Of a stretch of 64,000 bases of DNA, positions 1 to 9,900 are shown piece by piece (the first letter of the stretch is position 1; each line of letters begins with the position of its first letter). The translations under genes were made by a program, and so were the position numbers. The notes below the pieces were generated by a model. It did not search any database. It was not told where the DNA came from and saw only the letters and a list, made by a program, of their open reading frames with translations. The DNA is from Aquitalea aquatica. GTDB lineage: Bacteria > Pseudomonadota > Gammaproteobacteria > Burkholderiales > Chromobacteriaceae. Location: contig NZ_JACERN010000047.1 of NCBI RefSeq assembly GCF_013911085.1, positions 26,103-90,102 on the forward strand, in the 5' to 3' direction.

Positions 1-41
1 AATGCGGCAAGCGTGGCAAAAGCAGCAAGGCTGCTGGGGGC

Positions 42-317
42 TTACAGCCGTTTTTCGCGCCGGACATCGCTGACCAGGCCGTTGTGCAGAATCACCAGCG
101 TGGTGTAGGGCAGATCGGCATCGCCCAGCCAAAACAGCTGGCGATCGCCGCTGGCGGCGGGATCGGCACGCACGTAATCCGGCTTGCCGGCCGCTTGCAG
201 CAGCTCGGCTTCACTCATGTCGCGGTGCAGGTGCATGAATTGTTCGAAAGGCAGCGGATCGGCCAGCGACCACGACGACAGCAGCAGGCCTGCCAGCACG
301 GACAATACGGTTTTCAT
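42..317 (-). CDS. Small secreted protein, possibly SmpA/BamE-like fold
   Basis: 91-residue protein starting MKTVLSVLAGLLLSSWSLA, a clear Sec signal peptide with cleavage near residue 19, so it probably acts in the periplasm. I chose this internal ATG because it begins the signal peptide and is preceded by a CAGGAAAT ribosome site; the frame stays open 14 codons further upstream. The mature part has a 'MSEAELLQAAGKPD' stretch followed by a tryptophan in a strand and an 'ILHNGLVSDVRR' ending. This pattern (do-not-fail helix, G-x-P turn, strand, N-G-x-V strand) recalls small SmpA/OmlA/BamE-like periplasmic proteins, but the resemblance is only of pattern. No lipobox cysteine is seen, so it is not obviously a lipoprotein. 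Function unknown. Confidence 0.6.
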   Translation of the reverse strand: MKTVLSVLAGLLLSSWSLADPLPFEQFMHLHRDMSEAELLQAAGKPDYVRADPAASGDRQLFWLGDADLPYTTLVILHNGLVSDVRREKRL

Positions 318-542
318 CTCGGTGATTTCCTGAAAAGGGCGGGAAACGGAATGCGGCAACGCCGAATGAAAGACTAAAGCAAGTGTTGCGCCTGCGCGCG
401 ACCGCTATTGTTAATAGCCGTTAACAGACCTCGCCCCCGCCTTGCGCCACCTGACCGTACAACGAGTACTGTCAGCGTCGGGGGGGGCTTGGCATCGGTG
501 GGCTGCGAGCTGTAATTAGCGGTTCTAAAGCGTGATTAACGG

Positions 543-869
543 TTAACGGACTTTCTTCACCACTTCGATCAGTTCGGTCACCATGCCGGTGGCGTCGCCC
601 TCCTGCAAGGCCTTGCTGACACAACCTTTCATGTGGTTTTCCAGCAACTGCATCGATACTGCATCCAGCGCCGACTTCACCGCGGCCACCTGAGTCAGCA
701 CATCCACGCAATAGCGGTCGGCTTCCACCATGCCACTGATGCCGCGCACCTGCCCCTCGATGCGCGCCAGGCGCTTGAGCAGGGCCGACTTGTTCGGCTG
801 CACCACGCTCTTGCCAGCGACCTCGGGCGGCGTATGGCAGCAGGCATCGGTTTTGGGGCTAAGGCTCAT
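543..869 (-). CDS. csoR: CsoR-type copper-sensing transcriptional repressor
   Basis: 108 residues, DUF156/CsoR-RcnR family. The family is all-helical, tetrameric, and releases operator DNA on Cu(I) binding. The copper ligands are visible: C54, H79 and C83, with the same spacing (25 and 4 residues) as C36-H61-C65 of Mycobacterium tuberculosis CsoR. This argues for copper rather than nickel (RcnR) or formaldehyde (FrmR). The N-terminus carries an extra C10-C11-H12. The start was taken at the ATG preceded by GGAG; the frame is open 30 codons upstream, but that extension does not look like family sequence. It lies 76 bases downstream of the multicopper oxidase on the same strand, so it is probably the second gene of an autoregulated copper operon (operator at 2520-2536). 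Confidence 0.88.
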   Translation of the reverse strand: MSLSPKTDACCHTPPEVAGKSVVQPNKSALLKRLARIEGQVRGISGMVEADRYCVDVLTQVAAVKSALDAVSMQLLENHMKGCVSKALQEGDATGMVTELIEVVKKVR

Positions 870-945
870 GCATACTCCGCTATCGGATAAAAACCAGGGC
901 TGCCAGTGTAACACCGGCAGCCCCTGTCTTGCGTTGCAGTACCGC

Positions 946-2448
946 TCAGGCTTGTACATCCAGCGTAGCCATCATACCGGCGTCTTCATGCTCCAGAATG
1001 TGGCAGTGGAACATGCGCAAGCCGGGCAAGTGCTGGACAAAGCGCAGCCGCACCGTTTCGCCCGCCGGAATGTTGACGACATCGCGCCAGGCCAGGAAGG
1101 GTTCGTCCTGCCACACCCCGTCATCGGTACGGGCCAGCACCTGGAACTGGGTGCCGTGAATATGGAAGGGATGATCCATATGCGCCTGGCTGACGATATC
1201 CCACTCTTCGACCTGGCCCACCTTGCCGCTGAAATCCACCCGGTTCATGTCGAACTTCTTGCCATTGATCAGGAACATGGCGCTTGGGTCGGCCATGTTT
1301 TCGCTGAACTCGACTACCCGCTTGACGGCAGGCGCGCCCAGCCCCGCAATCGGGCGCAGCGTTGTTGGCAGCTCGGCCGTTGCCTTGCTACCAGTACGAC
1401 TGATTGTGGCCAGGGTGAGGGTGGTGCTTTGTTCCGGGCCCATGGCCTTGCCGCGGTGGTAGGGCAAGGCCTGCAAGGCAGATGCTTTACCAGCGGCAAA
1501 ACGTCCGGTGATGACGATTTCTGCCCGCTCACCAGGCGACAGCAGCAGCGTATCAATGCCACGTGGCGTCGCGATCAGCCCGCCATCTGTCCCCACCAGC
1601 TGCACGTCGTGTGCGGGCAAGGCCAGCTTGAGGATGCGCGCGCTGCAGGCATTCCAGATGCGCCAACGTTGCCGTTCTCCCTCAGCCAGCCCGATGACCG
1701 GTTGCCAGCCGCCATTGATCAGTACGAACTGGCCTTCACGCCCATCGTGTTGGTCAGCCGCGCCGTTCGCGGCGATCTGACCCTGCGCATCCAGCTTCAA
1801 ATCAGACAACACCAGCCATTGCTCCGGCAAATGCGCCAACGGATCGTGACGGCTTTTCACCACGAATACCCCAGCCAGCCCCATGTAAGCCTGCTGACCG
1901 GTATAGCCGTGCGGGTGCGGGTGATACCAGTAGCTGGCGGCGCTATCTGCCGGTAGCCGGAACTGGTAGTCACGTGTCTGGCCGGGCAGGACCGGATCAT
2001 GCGGATTGCCATCCTGCGTCGCAGGCACCGGCATGCCATGCCAGTGGATGGTGCTGGGCTGGCTTAGCTGATTGGTAAACTGCAAGCTGACGGCATCTCC
2101 CTCCCAGGCGACGATAGCCGGGCCGGGAATCTGGCCGTTATAGGCCCAGAAGGTGGTAGCCGGCTTGCCCGGCAGCAGCGGAAGCTTGACCGGTGCGGCG
2201 GCAAGCTGGCCTACCAAGCGGCCGGCACCGCCATGATTTTGCAGCCGGGACAGCGATGACAATGGCAGGCCACGCGGCAGGCCCAGACTGTCGGCAGCAG
2301 GCATGCTGGCTACGTCGCCAGCGCCATGCCCCATGGCAGCGTGATCCATGCCCGGCATGTCCGCCATGCCTTCGGCCCAGCTCTTGCGTACCAGCAGTGG
2401 TGTCAGCGCCAGTGCGCTGCTCCATTGCAGAAAATGTCTTCTGTCCAT
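946..2448 (-). CDS. Multicopper oxidase, CueO/CopA-like, Tat-exported
   Basis: 500 residues. The N-terminus MDRRHFLQWSSALALTPLL is a twin-arginine signal, so the enzyme is exported folded to the periplasm. All four copper-binding motifs of the family are present: HWHG, HPHPHG, HPFHIHGTQF and FHCHILEHEDAGMM near the C-terminus; the HCHxxxHxxxxM pattern supplies the type 1 site. After the signal comes a Met/His-rich stretch (MADMPGMDHAAMGHG), typical of Cu(I)-handling proteins. Likely role: oxidation of Cu(I) to the less permeant Cu(II) in copper tolerance, as for CueO. Start chosen at the ATG that begins the Tat signal, preceded by GGAG. First gene of an operon with csoR, with a CsoR-type operator about 70 bases upstream. 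Confidence 0.9.
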   Translation of the reverse strand: MDRRHFLQWSSALALTPLLVRKSWAEGMADMPGMDHAAMGHGAGDVASMPAADSLGLPRGLPLSSLSRLQNHGGAGRLVGQLAAAPVKLPLLPGKPATTFWAYNGQIPGPAIVAWEGDAVSLQFTNQLSQPSTIHWHGMPVPATQDGNPHDPVLPGQTRDYQFRLPADSAASYWYHPHPHGYTGQQAYMGLAGVFVVKSRHDPLAHLPEQWLVLSDLKLDAQGQIAANGAADQHDGREGQFVLINGGWQPVIGLAEGERQRWRIWNACSARILKLALPAHDVQLVGTDGGLIATPRGIDTLLLSPGERAEIVITGRFAAGKASALQALPYHRGKAMGPEQSTTLTLATISRTGSKATAELPTTLRPIAGLGAPAVKRVVEFSENMADPSAMFLINGKKFDMNRVDFSGKVGQVEEWDIVSQAHMDHPFHIHGTQFQVLARTDDGVWQDEPFLAWRDVVNIPAGETVRLRFVQHLPGLRMFHCHILEHEDAGMMATLDVQA

Positions 2449-2519
2449 GCGTTGACTCCGTCGGTGGGGGGGCTGAGCCGATGACACGCATGACCCGGCA
2501 AGGTCACCGCAAATCATCC

Positions 2520-2536
2520 ATACCCCCTAAGGGTAT
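2520..2536. promoter_or_regulatory. Candidate CsoR operator
   Basis: ATACCCCCTAAGGGTAT, an inverted repeat (ATACCC / GGGTAT around a short centre) of the pseudo-palindromic, G-tract type bound by CsoR repressors. It lies 72 bases upstream of the multicopper oxidase start, in the only sizeable gap before the csoR-containing operon. No equally good copy is seen in the 76-base gap directly before csoR, which supports one promoter for both genes. Confidence 0.7.
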
Positions 2537-2613
2537 AAAACCAGTAGAGCAGAGTATAGCCAGCAAGGTTCCACCTGTGATCTGCGCAATGACAAAAAAC
2601 TGTCCTGCATCAA

Positions 2614-2641
2614 AAAACCCCATGCCGGGGCATGGGGTTTT
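2614..2641. terminator. Bidirectional terminator after rlmB
   Basis: A 13-bp perfect stem AAAACCCCATGCC/GGCATGGGGTTTT with a 2-base loop and T/A tracts on both sides. It follows the rlmB stop on the minus strand and separates it from the copper operon promoter. Confidence 0.8.
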
Positions 2642-2662
2642 GTGTGGCGCGGCGGCGCTGAT

Positions 2663-3418
2663 TCAACTGGTCTTTTCGGCTGCCAGCACCCGCTGACGGC
2701 GGCTTTCGGCCAGCACCATGCCGGAAGATACCGACACGTTCAGGCTTTCCACCGTGCCGAACATGGGAATGGACACCAGCACATCGCAGTGTTCGCGGGT
2801 CAGGCGGCGCATGCCCTCACCTTCCGAGCCCATCACCCAGGCCAGCGGGCCGGCGGCATCGACATGGAACAGATCGGTGTCGGCTTCCATGGTGGTACCG
2901 GCGATCCACACCCCGGCGTCTTTCAGGTCACGCAGGGTACGGGCCAGATTGGTGACGGTGATGTAGGGAATCACTTCCGCTGCGCCGCAAGCTACCTTGG
3001 ATACGGTGGCATTCAGGCCGGCCGAGCGATCTTTGGGGGCGATGACCGCATGTGCGCCCATGGCATCGGCCACCCGCAGGCAGGCACCCAGATTATGCGG
3101 ATCGGTGACACCGTCCAGAATCAGCAGCAGCGGCGGTTCGGCCAGATTTTCCAGCACGTCGTCCAGATCGACATGGTTACGGCTGGCATCGATCATGGCC
3201 ACCACACCCTGGTGGCGGGCGTTGCCGCTCATGCTGTCCAGCCGCGCCTTGTCGACGATGTGCAGCTTGATGTTTTCTTCGCCAGCCTTTTCCAGCACCG
3301 CTTTGGCCCGTTCGTCGTGGCGGCCGCCGGCCAGCCAGATTTCGAGCAGGCTCTTCGGGTTCTGCCACAAGCGGGCGTTGATGGCATGAAAGCCGTGAAT
3401 GAGTCGCTTGTTGCTCAT
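2663..3418 (-). CDS. rlmB: 23S rRNA (guanosine-2251-2'-O-)-methyltransferase
   Basis: 251 residues, the usual RlmB length. An N-terminal SpoU substrate-binding domain (about residues 5-80) is followed by a SpoU/TrmH trefoil-knot methyltransferase domain. Family motifs are visible: '[17 protein letters not shown]' (motif 1, with the catalytic arginine), '[12 protein letters not shown]' (motif 2) and '[18 protein letters not shown]' (motif 3, SAM pocket). The enzyme methylates the ribose of G2251 in the P-loop of 23S rRNA. The assignment to RlmB rather than another SpoU enzyme rests on length and on the N-terminal [11 protein letters not shown] start. It stands 84 bases downstream of the GGDEF/EAL gene on the same strand. 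Confidence 0.9.
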   Translation of the reverse strand: MSNKRLIHGFHAINARLWQNPKSLLEIWLAGGRHDERAKAVLEKAGEENIKLHIVDKARLDSMSGNARHQGVVAMIDASRNHVDLDDVLENLAEPPLLLILDGVTDPHNLGACLRVADAMGAHAVIAPKDRSAGLNATVSKVACGAAEVIPYITVTNLARTLRDLKDAGVWIAGTTMEADTDLFHVDAAGPLAWVMGSEGEGMRRLTREHCDVLVSIPMFGTVESLNVSVSSGMVLAESRRQRVLAAEKTS

Positions 3419-3502
3419 GCGCTTGAAGCCTTGTAAACGGGGAATGGGCGCTATTGTAGCCGCAAAGCCGGCCAGGCTGCTGCCAAACTACGCGCCGCCC
3501 CG

Positions 3503-6500
3503 CTACAGACCACCCTGCCAGTCGGCCATGATCGCCAGCCGCGCCGACTGGCTGAGCTGTGCCGCCAGCGCCGGAAATTCGGTCGCAGGTACCGGCTTGC
3601 CAAAGTGATAGCCCTGCAACAGCGTGCAGCCTTTGAGTTCGAGAAAATCTGCCTGGGCGGCGTTTTCCACCCCTTCGGCCACCACGCTGAACTTGAGCTT
3701 CCTGGACATGGCGAGAATGGCTTCGGCAATGGCCACGCTGTCTTCATCATCGGGCAGGCCATCGACAAAGGAACGGTCGATTTTCAGCGTATCCAGTGGG
3801 AAGCGCTTCAGATGCGACAGCGAGGAATAGCCGGTGCCGAAGTCATCAATGGATAGCCAGACGCCCAACGCTTTCAGTTCGCCCAACTGGTGCACCGTTT
3901 CCACCGGGTTTTGCATGATCATGCTTTCGGTGATTTCCAGCTCCAACCGGCCAGCCTCCAACCCTGTGGTTTGCAAGGCGCGTGCCACATTGTCTACCAG
4001 CGTGCTCTGCTCGAACTGGCGGGCCGACAGATTGACCGCCACCCGTGGCACATACAGGCCGGCCTGTTCCCAGGCTTTCAGCTGGCGGCAGGCTTCCTGC
4101 AGCACCCAGTCGCCAATCGGCTTGATCAGACCGGTTTCTTCGGCCAGCGGAATGAAGCGCAAAGGCTGAATCAAGCCCAGCTGCGGGTGACGCCAGCGTA
4201 TCAACACCTCGACTCCGGACATTTCGCGGCTGGCGGCATTGAGCTGCGGCTGGTAATGCAATTCGAACTCGCCCCGCTCCAGCGCCTGGCGCATGCCGTT
4301 TTCCAGCAGCAGCCGCTCGAAGGTCTGGGTATTCATCTCGGCATCAAAAAACTGATAAGTGTTCTTGCCGGCATCCTTGGCGCGGTACATGGCGACATCG
4401 GCATTTTTCAGCAGGCTGCGGGCATCTGTGCCGTCATTGGGAAATACGCTGATACCGATGCTGCCGGTGACACACACCTCGTGCTCTTCCAGCCGCAGGC
4501 CACGGCCGAGCACCGCCAGAATATCTTCGGCCAGCGCGGCCAGTTCGGCCTGGTCGGCAAATTCGGTCAGCAGCAGGGTGAACTCATCGCCGCCCTGGCG
4601 TGCCAAGAGGCCACGTTCTCCCACCGAATTGGACAGGCGGATGGCGATTTCGCGCAGCAGTTCATCACCGGATTGATGACCAAAGGAGTCGTTGATCAGC
4701 TTGAAACGATCCAGATCGATAAACATCACCGCCAGCGGGCCGGGTTCGCCGCTCATCTCGACAATGGCCTGTTCGAGTCGGCTGATCAGGCTGCTGCGGT
4801 TGGGCAGGCGGGTGAGCGGGTCGTGATTGGCCAAAAACTGCAGGCGCTCTTCGGCCTGCTTGCGCACGGTAATATCGGAAAACACCGCGACGTAATTGCT
4901 GTGACAACCGGCATCATCGCGCACCAGCGAGATCGACAGCTCGGCCGGATACCAGTCGCCATTCTTGCGCCGGTCGCGCATTTCACCCTGCCACTGGCCG
5001 TGCAGGGCCAGCGCCTGCTGCATCTGCTGGCTGGTCGCATCGCCGTTATCGGCAAAAATGCGCGACAGCTTGCCCAGCGCCTCGCCCTGCTCGTAGCCGG
5101 TAATGCGGGTAAAGGCATGATTGACGGCGATGATGTGGGCGTCCGCATCGAGGATCAGGATGCCCTCGGCCGAATTCTCGAATACCTTGGCGGCCAGCTT
5201 GAGGTTGGTATCTGCCGCAATGCGGTCCGAAATATCCACCACCACACCGATCAAGGCCGGTTTGCCTTCGTACTCCACCAGGCGGCTGTGCACTTCCAGA
5301 TCGACCAGATGACCATCACTGCTGATGGCGCGGGTGGTGTAGTGCATGATCTGGATATTCTCGCGCAGCCGGCGCTTGATCTGCAGCCGGATACGGCCCG
5401 CTTCGCTGGCCGGGAGCAGCCGCTCCAGCGCCATGTTCTGCATTTCCTGCGGCGGATAGCCGACAATGTCGGCCAGCTTGGGATTCACATACACCAGCTT
5501 TTCATCCTGCATGATGTAAATGCCCACCAGGGTCTGCTCCACCAGCGCCCAGTACTTGTCTTCGGCCTCTTTCTTGGCTTGCTGTTCTTCGCGGCTGCGG
5601 GTGATGTCAGTGTCCACGCTGCCCACCCCGGCCGGCCGGCCCTGGCTGTCGAACAGCGGAAACTTGCTGACCAGCATGGTGAAGTTGCTGCCCCCCACGC
5701 TGAAGCTTTCCTCGAACTGGCGCGGCTCCAGGCAACTCAGCACCACGGCGTCCTGTTGCTTGATGCGGCTGGCGTCGTCCTCGGTGAAGTAGTCTTCCAG
5801 TGCTGTCCCCACCATGGCGTGCTCGCTCACCCCCAGCATGCGGCTGTACGCACGATTGGCCAGCAGGAAGCGGCCATCCAGCCCCTTGAGCGACATCATG
5901 TTGGGGCTGTTGTTGACCAGCGACTCCACCCGCGAACGGAATTCGTTGAGTTCGTCTTCCTTGCGCCGCTGCACATCACTGAGCGTGGCCACCAGCAAGG
6001 CCGCCACGATAAAGGTAAGGCAGAGCACCGTGTCGTTCATCAGCTCGGCCACGCCAACATGCAGATACAACCCCGGCAGGAAACAGGGCAGCGACAACAG
6101 CAGGCACAGCAGCGAACCGGACAGACAGGCGCCCAAGAGCCGGCCACGGAAGGCAGCCCAGATCAGCAGCGGGAAGAATAATACCGGGCGGGGAAAAGGC
6201 AGGCTTTGCACATTGCTGACCATCGACGCCCATATCACCAGCATCACCAGCAGAATCACCAGCAATTCCAGCAGACGGCGCTGGTCCGGCCAGCCGGTCA
6301 TGCGCAACAGTGGCAGCCAGCAGGTCATGGCCAGCATGGCACAGCCGGCAGCCAGGGCAGTCCATTGCAGTACCTGTGGCAATGCGCCATACCACAGCGC
6401 AAAGACACCCAATAAAGCGATCGGAGGAGCGAGCAGATAGGCGGAAACTTCCAGCAGTCGCCACAGCAACTGGGCAATGGCCGAGCCATCCTCCGCGCCG

Positions 6501-6784
6501 GTGTCCCCCTGCAGCAAGCGTGCACCTGGCAGCATCAGCAGCAGCGACGCAGACAGCGCTAGCGCCCATGGCCATGCCAGCCACTGCATGCTGATCAGTA
6601 GCGCTGCCACCGGCCAGCGCCAGGCCACGCCGGCACCACGCCATAGCAGCCAGCCGGCGAACAGGCCGTGTGGCAGGAAACCATATAAAGGAATTTCACC
6701 CAGCACCTGTCTGGGCCATAACAACAAGCTGGCGGCAAACAGCGCAAAGGCCGCCCAGCTTGCAAACATCCCCTTTGTATTCAC
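3503..6784 (-). CDS. Membrane PAS-GGDEF-EAL cyclic-di-GMP protein
   Basis: 1093 residues; GTG start preceded by AAGGA, or an ATG five codons in. The N-terminal ~270 residues contain about eight hydrophobic segments resembling a MASE1-type membrane sensor. Three PAS/PAC units follow (roughly residues 285-400, 410-525 and 530-650), then a GGDEF domain (about 655-815) with an intact RQGGDEF signature, then an EAL domain (about 830-1080) with EVLIRW in place of EALIRW, and the DDFGTGYSS and KIDRSFV motifs that carry metal-binding acids. Both catalytic halves therefore look competent, so it may make and degrade cyclic-di-GMP in response to membrane and PAS inputs. The ligand is unknown. No obvious partner gene adjoins it. 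Confidence 0.9.
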   Translation of the reverse strand: MNTKGMFASWAAFALFAASLLLWPRQVLGEIPLYGFLPHGLFAGWLLWRGAGVAWRWPVAALLISMQWLAWPWALALSASLLLMLPGARLLQGDTGAEDGSAIAQLLWRLLEVSAYLLAPPIALLGVFALWYGALPQVLQWTALAAGCAMLAMTCWLPLLRMTGWPDQRRLLELLVILLVMLVIWASMVSNVQSLPFPRPVLFFPLLIWAAFRGRLLGACLSGSLLCLLLSLPCFLPGLYLHVGVAELMNDTVLCLTFIVAALLVATLSDVQRRKEDELNEFRSRVESLVNNSPNMMSLKGLDGRFLLANRAYSRMLGVSEHAMVGTALEDYFTEDDASRIKQQDAVVLSCLEPRQFEESFSVGGSNFTMLVSKFPLFDSQGRPAGVGSVDTDITRSREEQQAKKEAEDKYWALVEQTLVGIYIMQDEKLVYVNPKLADIVGYPPQEMQNMALERLLPASEAGRIRLQIKRRLRENIQIMHYTTRAISSDGHLVDLEVHSRLVEYEGKPALIGVVVDISDRIAADTNLKLAAKVFENSAEGILILDADAHIIAVNHAFTRITGYEQGEALGKLSRIFADNGDATSQQMQQALALHGQWQGEMRDRRKNGDWYPAELSISLVRDDAGCHSNYVAVFSDITVRKQAEERLQFLANHDPLTRLPNRSSLISRLEQAIVEMSGEPGPLAVMFIDLDRFKLINDSFGHQSGDELLREIAIRLSNSVGERGLLARQGGDEFTLLLTEFADQAELAALAEDILAVLGRGLRLEEHEVCVTGSIGISVFPNDGTDARSLLKNADVAMYRAKDAGKNTYQFFDAEMNTQTFERLLLENGMRQALERGEFELHYQPQLNAASREMSGVEVLIRWRHPQLGLIQPLRFIPLAEETGLIKPIGDWVLQEACRQLKAWEQAGLYVPRVAVNLSARQFEQSTLVDNVARALQTTGLEAGRLELEITESMIMQNPVETVHQLGELKALGVWLSIDDFGTGYSSLSHLKRFPLDTLKIDRSFVDGLPDDEDSVAIAEAILAMSRKLKFSVVAEGVENAAQADFLELKGCTLLQGYHFGKPVPATEFPALAAQLSQSARLAIMADWQGGL

Positions 6785-6917
6785 TCTCCCAGTCCTTTGC
6801 AGCCATGCATTGACCCTGCCCGCTCATGCTCGGGGGCAGTGATTATTTGAAGTGTGGTTCAGATGCCTGGCGGATTGCGGGCCTTGTGGCCTCTTGTAAA
6901 TGGATGGCAAACACACC

Positions 6918-6945
6918 TTTGGTATGAAATGCCCGCTGGTATAAT
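6918..6945 (+). promoter_or_regulatory. Putative sigma-70 promoter of mfd
   Basis: TATAAT at 6940-6945 with TTTGGT at 6918-6923, 16 bases apart, ending 28 bases before the mfd start codon. Confidence 0.55.
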
Positions 6946-6973
6946 ACCCGCAGATCCACGAATGTGAAGAAGA

Positions 6974-9900
6974 ATGTTGGACACTCTGCCCCGCATTGCC
7001 CCGGCCGGTCAAAAGACCCGCTGCCCCGCCCTGCCGGATGGTCTGGACGCGGCCGTACTGGCTGGTCTGGCCCAGGCTGGCCACACCCTGCTCATCCTCA
7101 CTGCCGATGCCCAGGCCGCCCAGCGGCTGAAGGCCGAGCTGCCGTGGTTTGCGCCCGACATCAAGGCCGCCTTGCTGCCGGACTGGGAAACCCTGCCCTA
7201 CGACCATTTTTCGCCACACGGCGAACTGGTGAGCGAGCGGCTGGCCACGCTGTGGCAAATCCATCGCGGCGAATGCCAGGTGGTGATTGCCCCGGTCAGC
7301 ACCGCCATGACGCGGCTGGCCCCGGTCAGCTATCTGCTGGGTCGCACCTTCTTGTTGCAAAGCAAACAGCAACTGGATGTGGAGCAATTGCGCGCCGACA
7401 TGGTGATGGCAGGCTACAACCACGTCACCCAGGTGATGGCACCGGGCGAGTTTTCCATTCGTGGCGGGCTGGTGGACCTGTTCCCCATGGGCAGCACCCT
7501 GCCCTACCGCATCGATCTGTTCGACAAGGAAATCGACAGCCTGCGCACCTTCGATCCGGACAGCCAGCGCACGCTGTACCCGGTGCCGGAAATCCGCATG
7601 CTGCCGGCACGGGAATACCCGGCCGACGAAAGCGGCGTCACCGCCTTCCGCCAGCATTACCGCGAACGGGTCGAGGGCGATCCGTCCAAAAGCCGTATTT
7701 ATAAAGAGGTATCGGCCAATCTGTTCCCGGCCGGCATCGAGTACTACCTGCCGCTGTTCTTCGACGAAACCGCGACCCTGTTTGACTACGTGGGCGAATC
7801 CGCGCTGGTGGTGTTGCACCGCGATGTGGCCGGGGCTGCCGACACCTTCTGGAAAGATGTGCAGAACCGCTACCACATGGCGCAGGGCGATCCGGAACGT
7901 CCGGTACTGCCGCCGGCCGATGTGTTTTTGCGCCAGGACGAGTTCCTCGGCCGCATCAAGCCCTATTCGCGCATTGAAATTCCCGCCAGTGGCGAGCCGG
8001 ATGACCTCAGCCTGGCCCTGCCCGACCTGGCGGTGGAACGCCGCGCCGACAACCCGCTGCACAAGCTGGCGCACTATCTGCAAAGCAGCGGCCAGCGCGT
8101 GCTGCTGACAGCAGAAAGCCTGGGCCGGCGCGAAACCATGGTGCAGTTCCTGCAGGAACACGGCATCAAGCCGCAACTGATCGACCACTGGCAGGAATTT
8201 GCCAGCGGCAGCATGCCGCTGGCGCTGGTGGTGGCCCCGCTATATTCCGGCTTTGCCCAGCAGCAACCGCCGCTGTCCATCATTACCGAGAGCGAGCTGT
8301 ACCAGCACATCGCACGCAGCCATACCCGCCGCCGCCATGTGAAGATGAGTTCTGACTCCATGCTGCGCGACCTGGCCGAGGTGAAATCCGGCGACCCGGT
8401 GGTGCACGAGCAGCACGGTATTGGCCGCTATATCGGTCTGGTATCGATGGACCTGGGCGAAGGTGAAACCGAGCTGATGCAGCTGGAGTACGCCGACAAT
8501 GCCACCCTGTATGTGCCGGTGAGCCAGTTGCACCTGATTTCGCGCTATGCCGGCGGCCCCTCAGAACAAGCCCCACTGCACAAGCTGGGCAACCCTGCCT
8601 GGGAAAAGGCCAAGAAGCGCGCCGCCGAAAAAGCCCGCGACACCGCCGCGGAGCTGCTTAATCTATACGCCCAGCGCGCCGCGCGCGAAGGCCACAGCTT
8701 TACCCTGTCCCACCATGATTACGACGCCTTTGCCGCCGGCTTCGGTTTCGAGGAAACCATCGACCAGGCCAATGCCATCGAAGCCGTCATCCACGATATG
8801 TGCAGCGGCAAGCCGATGGACCGTCTGGTGTGTGGCGATGTGGGTTTTGGCAAGACCGAAGTCGCACTGCGCGCGGCTTTTGTCGCGGTGATGGGTGGCA
8901 AGCAGGTGGCGCTGCTGGTGCCCACCACCTTGCTGGCCGAGCAGCATTTCCAGAATTTCTCCGACCGCTTCAACGACTGGCCGATCAAGATTGCCGAGCT
9001 GTCGCGCTTTCGCAGCGCCAAGGAAAGCAAGGCCGCGCTGGCTGGCCTTGCCGAAGGCACGGTGGATATCGTCATCGGCACCCACAAGCTGGTGCAGCCG
9101 GACATACAGTTCAAGAACCTGGGGCTGGTGATCATCGACGAAGAACACCGCTTTGGCGTGCGCCAGAAGGAACAGCTCAAGCGCCTGCGCGCCAATGTCG
9201 ACGTGCTCACCCTCACCGCCACGCCGATTCCGCGCACGCTGTCGATGGCACTGGAAGGGCTGCGTGACTTCTCGGTCATCGCCACCGCGCCCAACCGCCG
9301 GCTGGCGGTGAAAACCTTCATCAGCCCGGCCAGCAATGGGGTGATCCGCGAAGCGGTGCTGCGCGAACTCAAGCGCGGCGGCCAGGTATTCTTCCTGCAC
9401 AATGAAGTCGACACCATCGAAAACATGCGGGAAAAACTGGCCGAACTGGTGCCGGAAGCGCGCATCGGCGTGGCCCACGGCCAGTTGCGCGAACGCGAGC
9501 TGGAACAGGTGATGCGCGACTTCCTGCAGCAGCGCTTCAATGTGCTGCTGTGCTCCACCATCATCGAAACCGGCATCGACATTCCCAATGCCAACACCAT
9601 CCTGATCAACCGCGCCGACAAGTTCGGCCTGGCCCAGCTGCACCAGCTGCGTGGCCGGGTGGGCCGCAGCCATCACCAGGCTTATGCCTATCTGCTGACG
9701 CCGGATGGCATGACCAAGGACGCCGGCAAGCGGCTGGAAGCCATCCAGCTATCCGGCGAGCTGGGCGCCGGTTTCTATCTGGCCATGCACGATATGGAAA
9801 TCCGCGGTGCCGGCGAAGTGCTGGGCGAGGGCCAGTCGGGCGAGATGCAGGAAGTGGGCTTCTCCTTGTTTACCGAGATGCTGAAACAGGCGGTGCGCGA

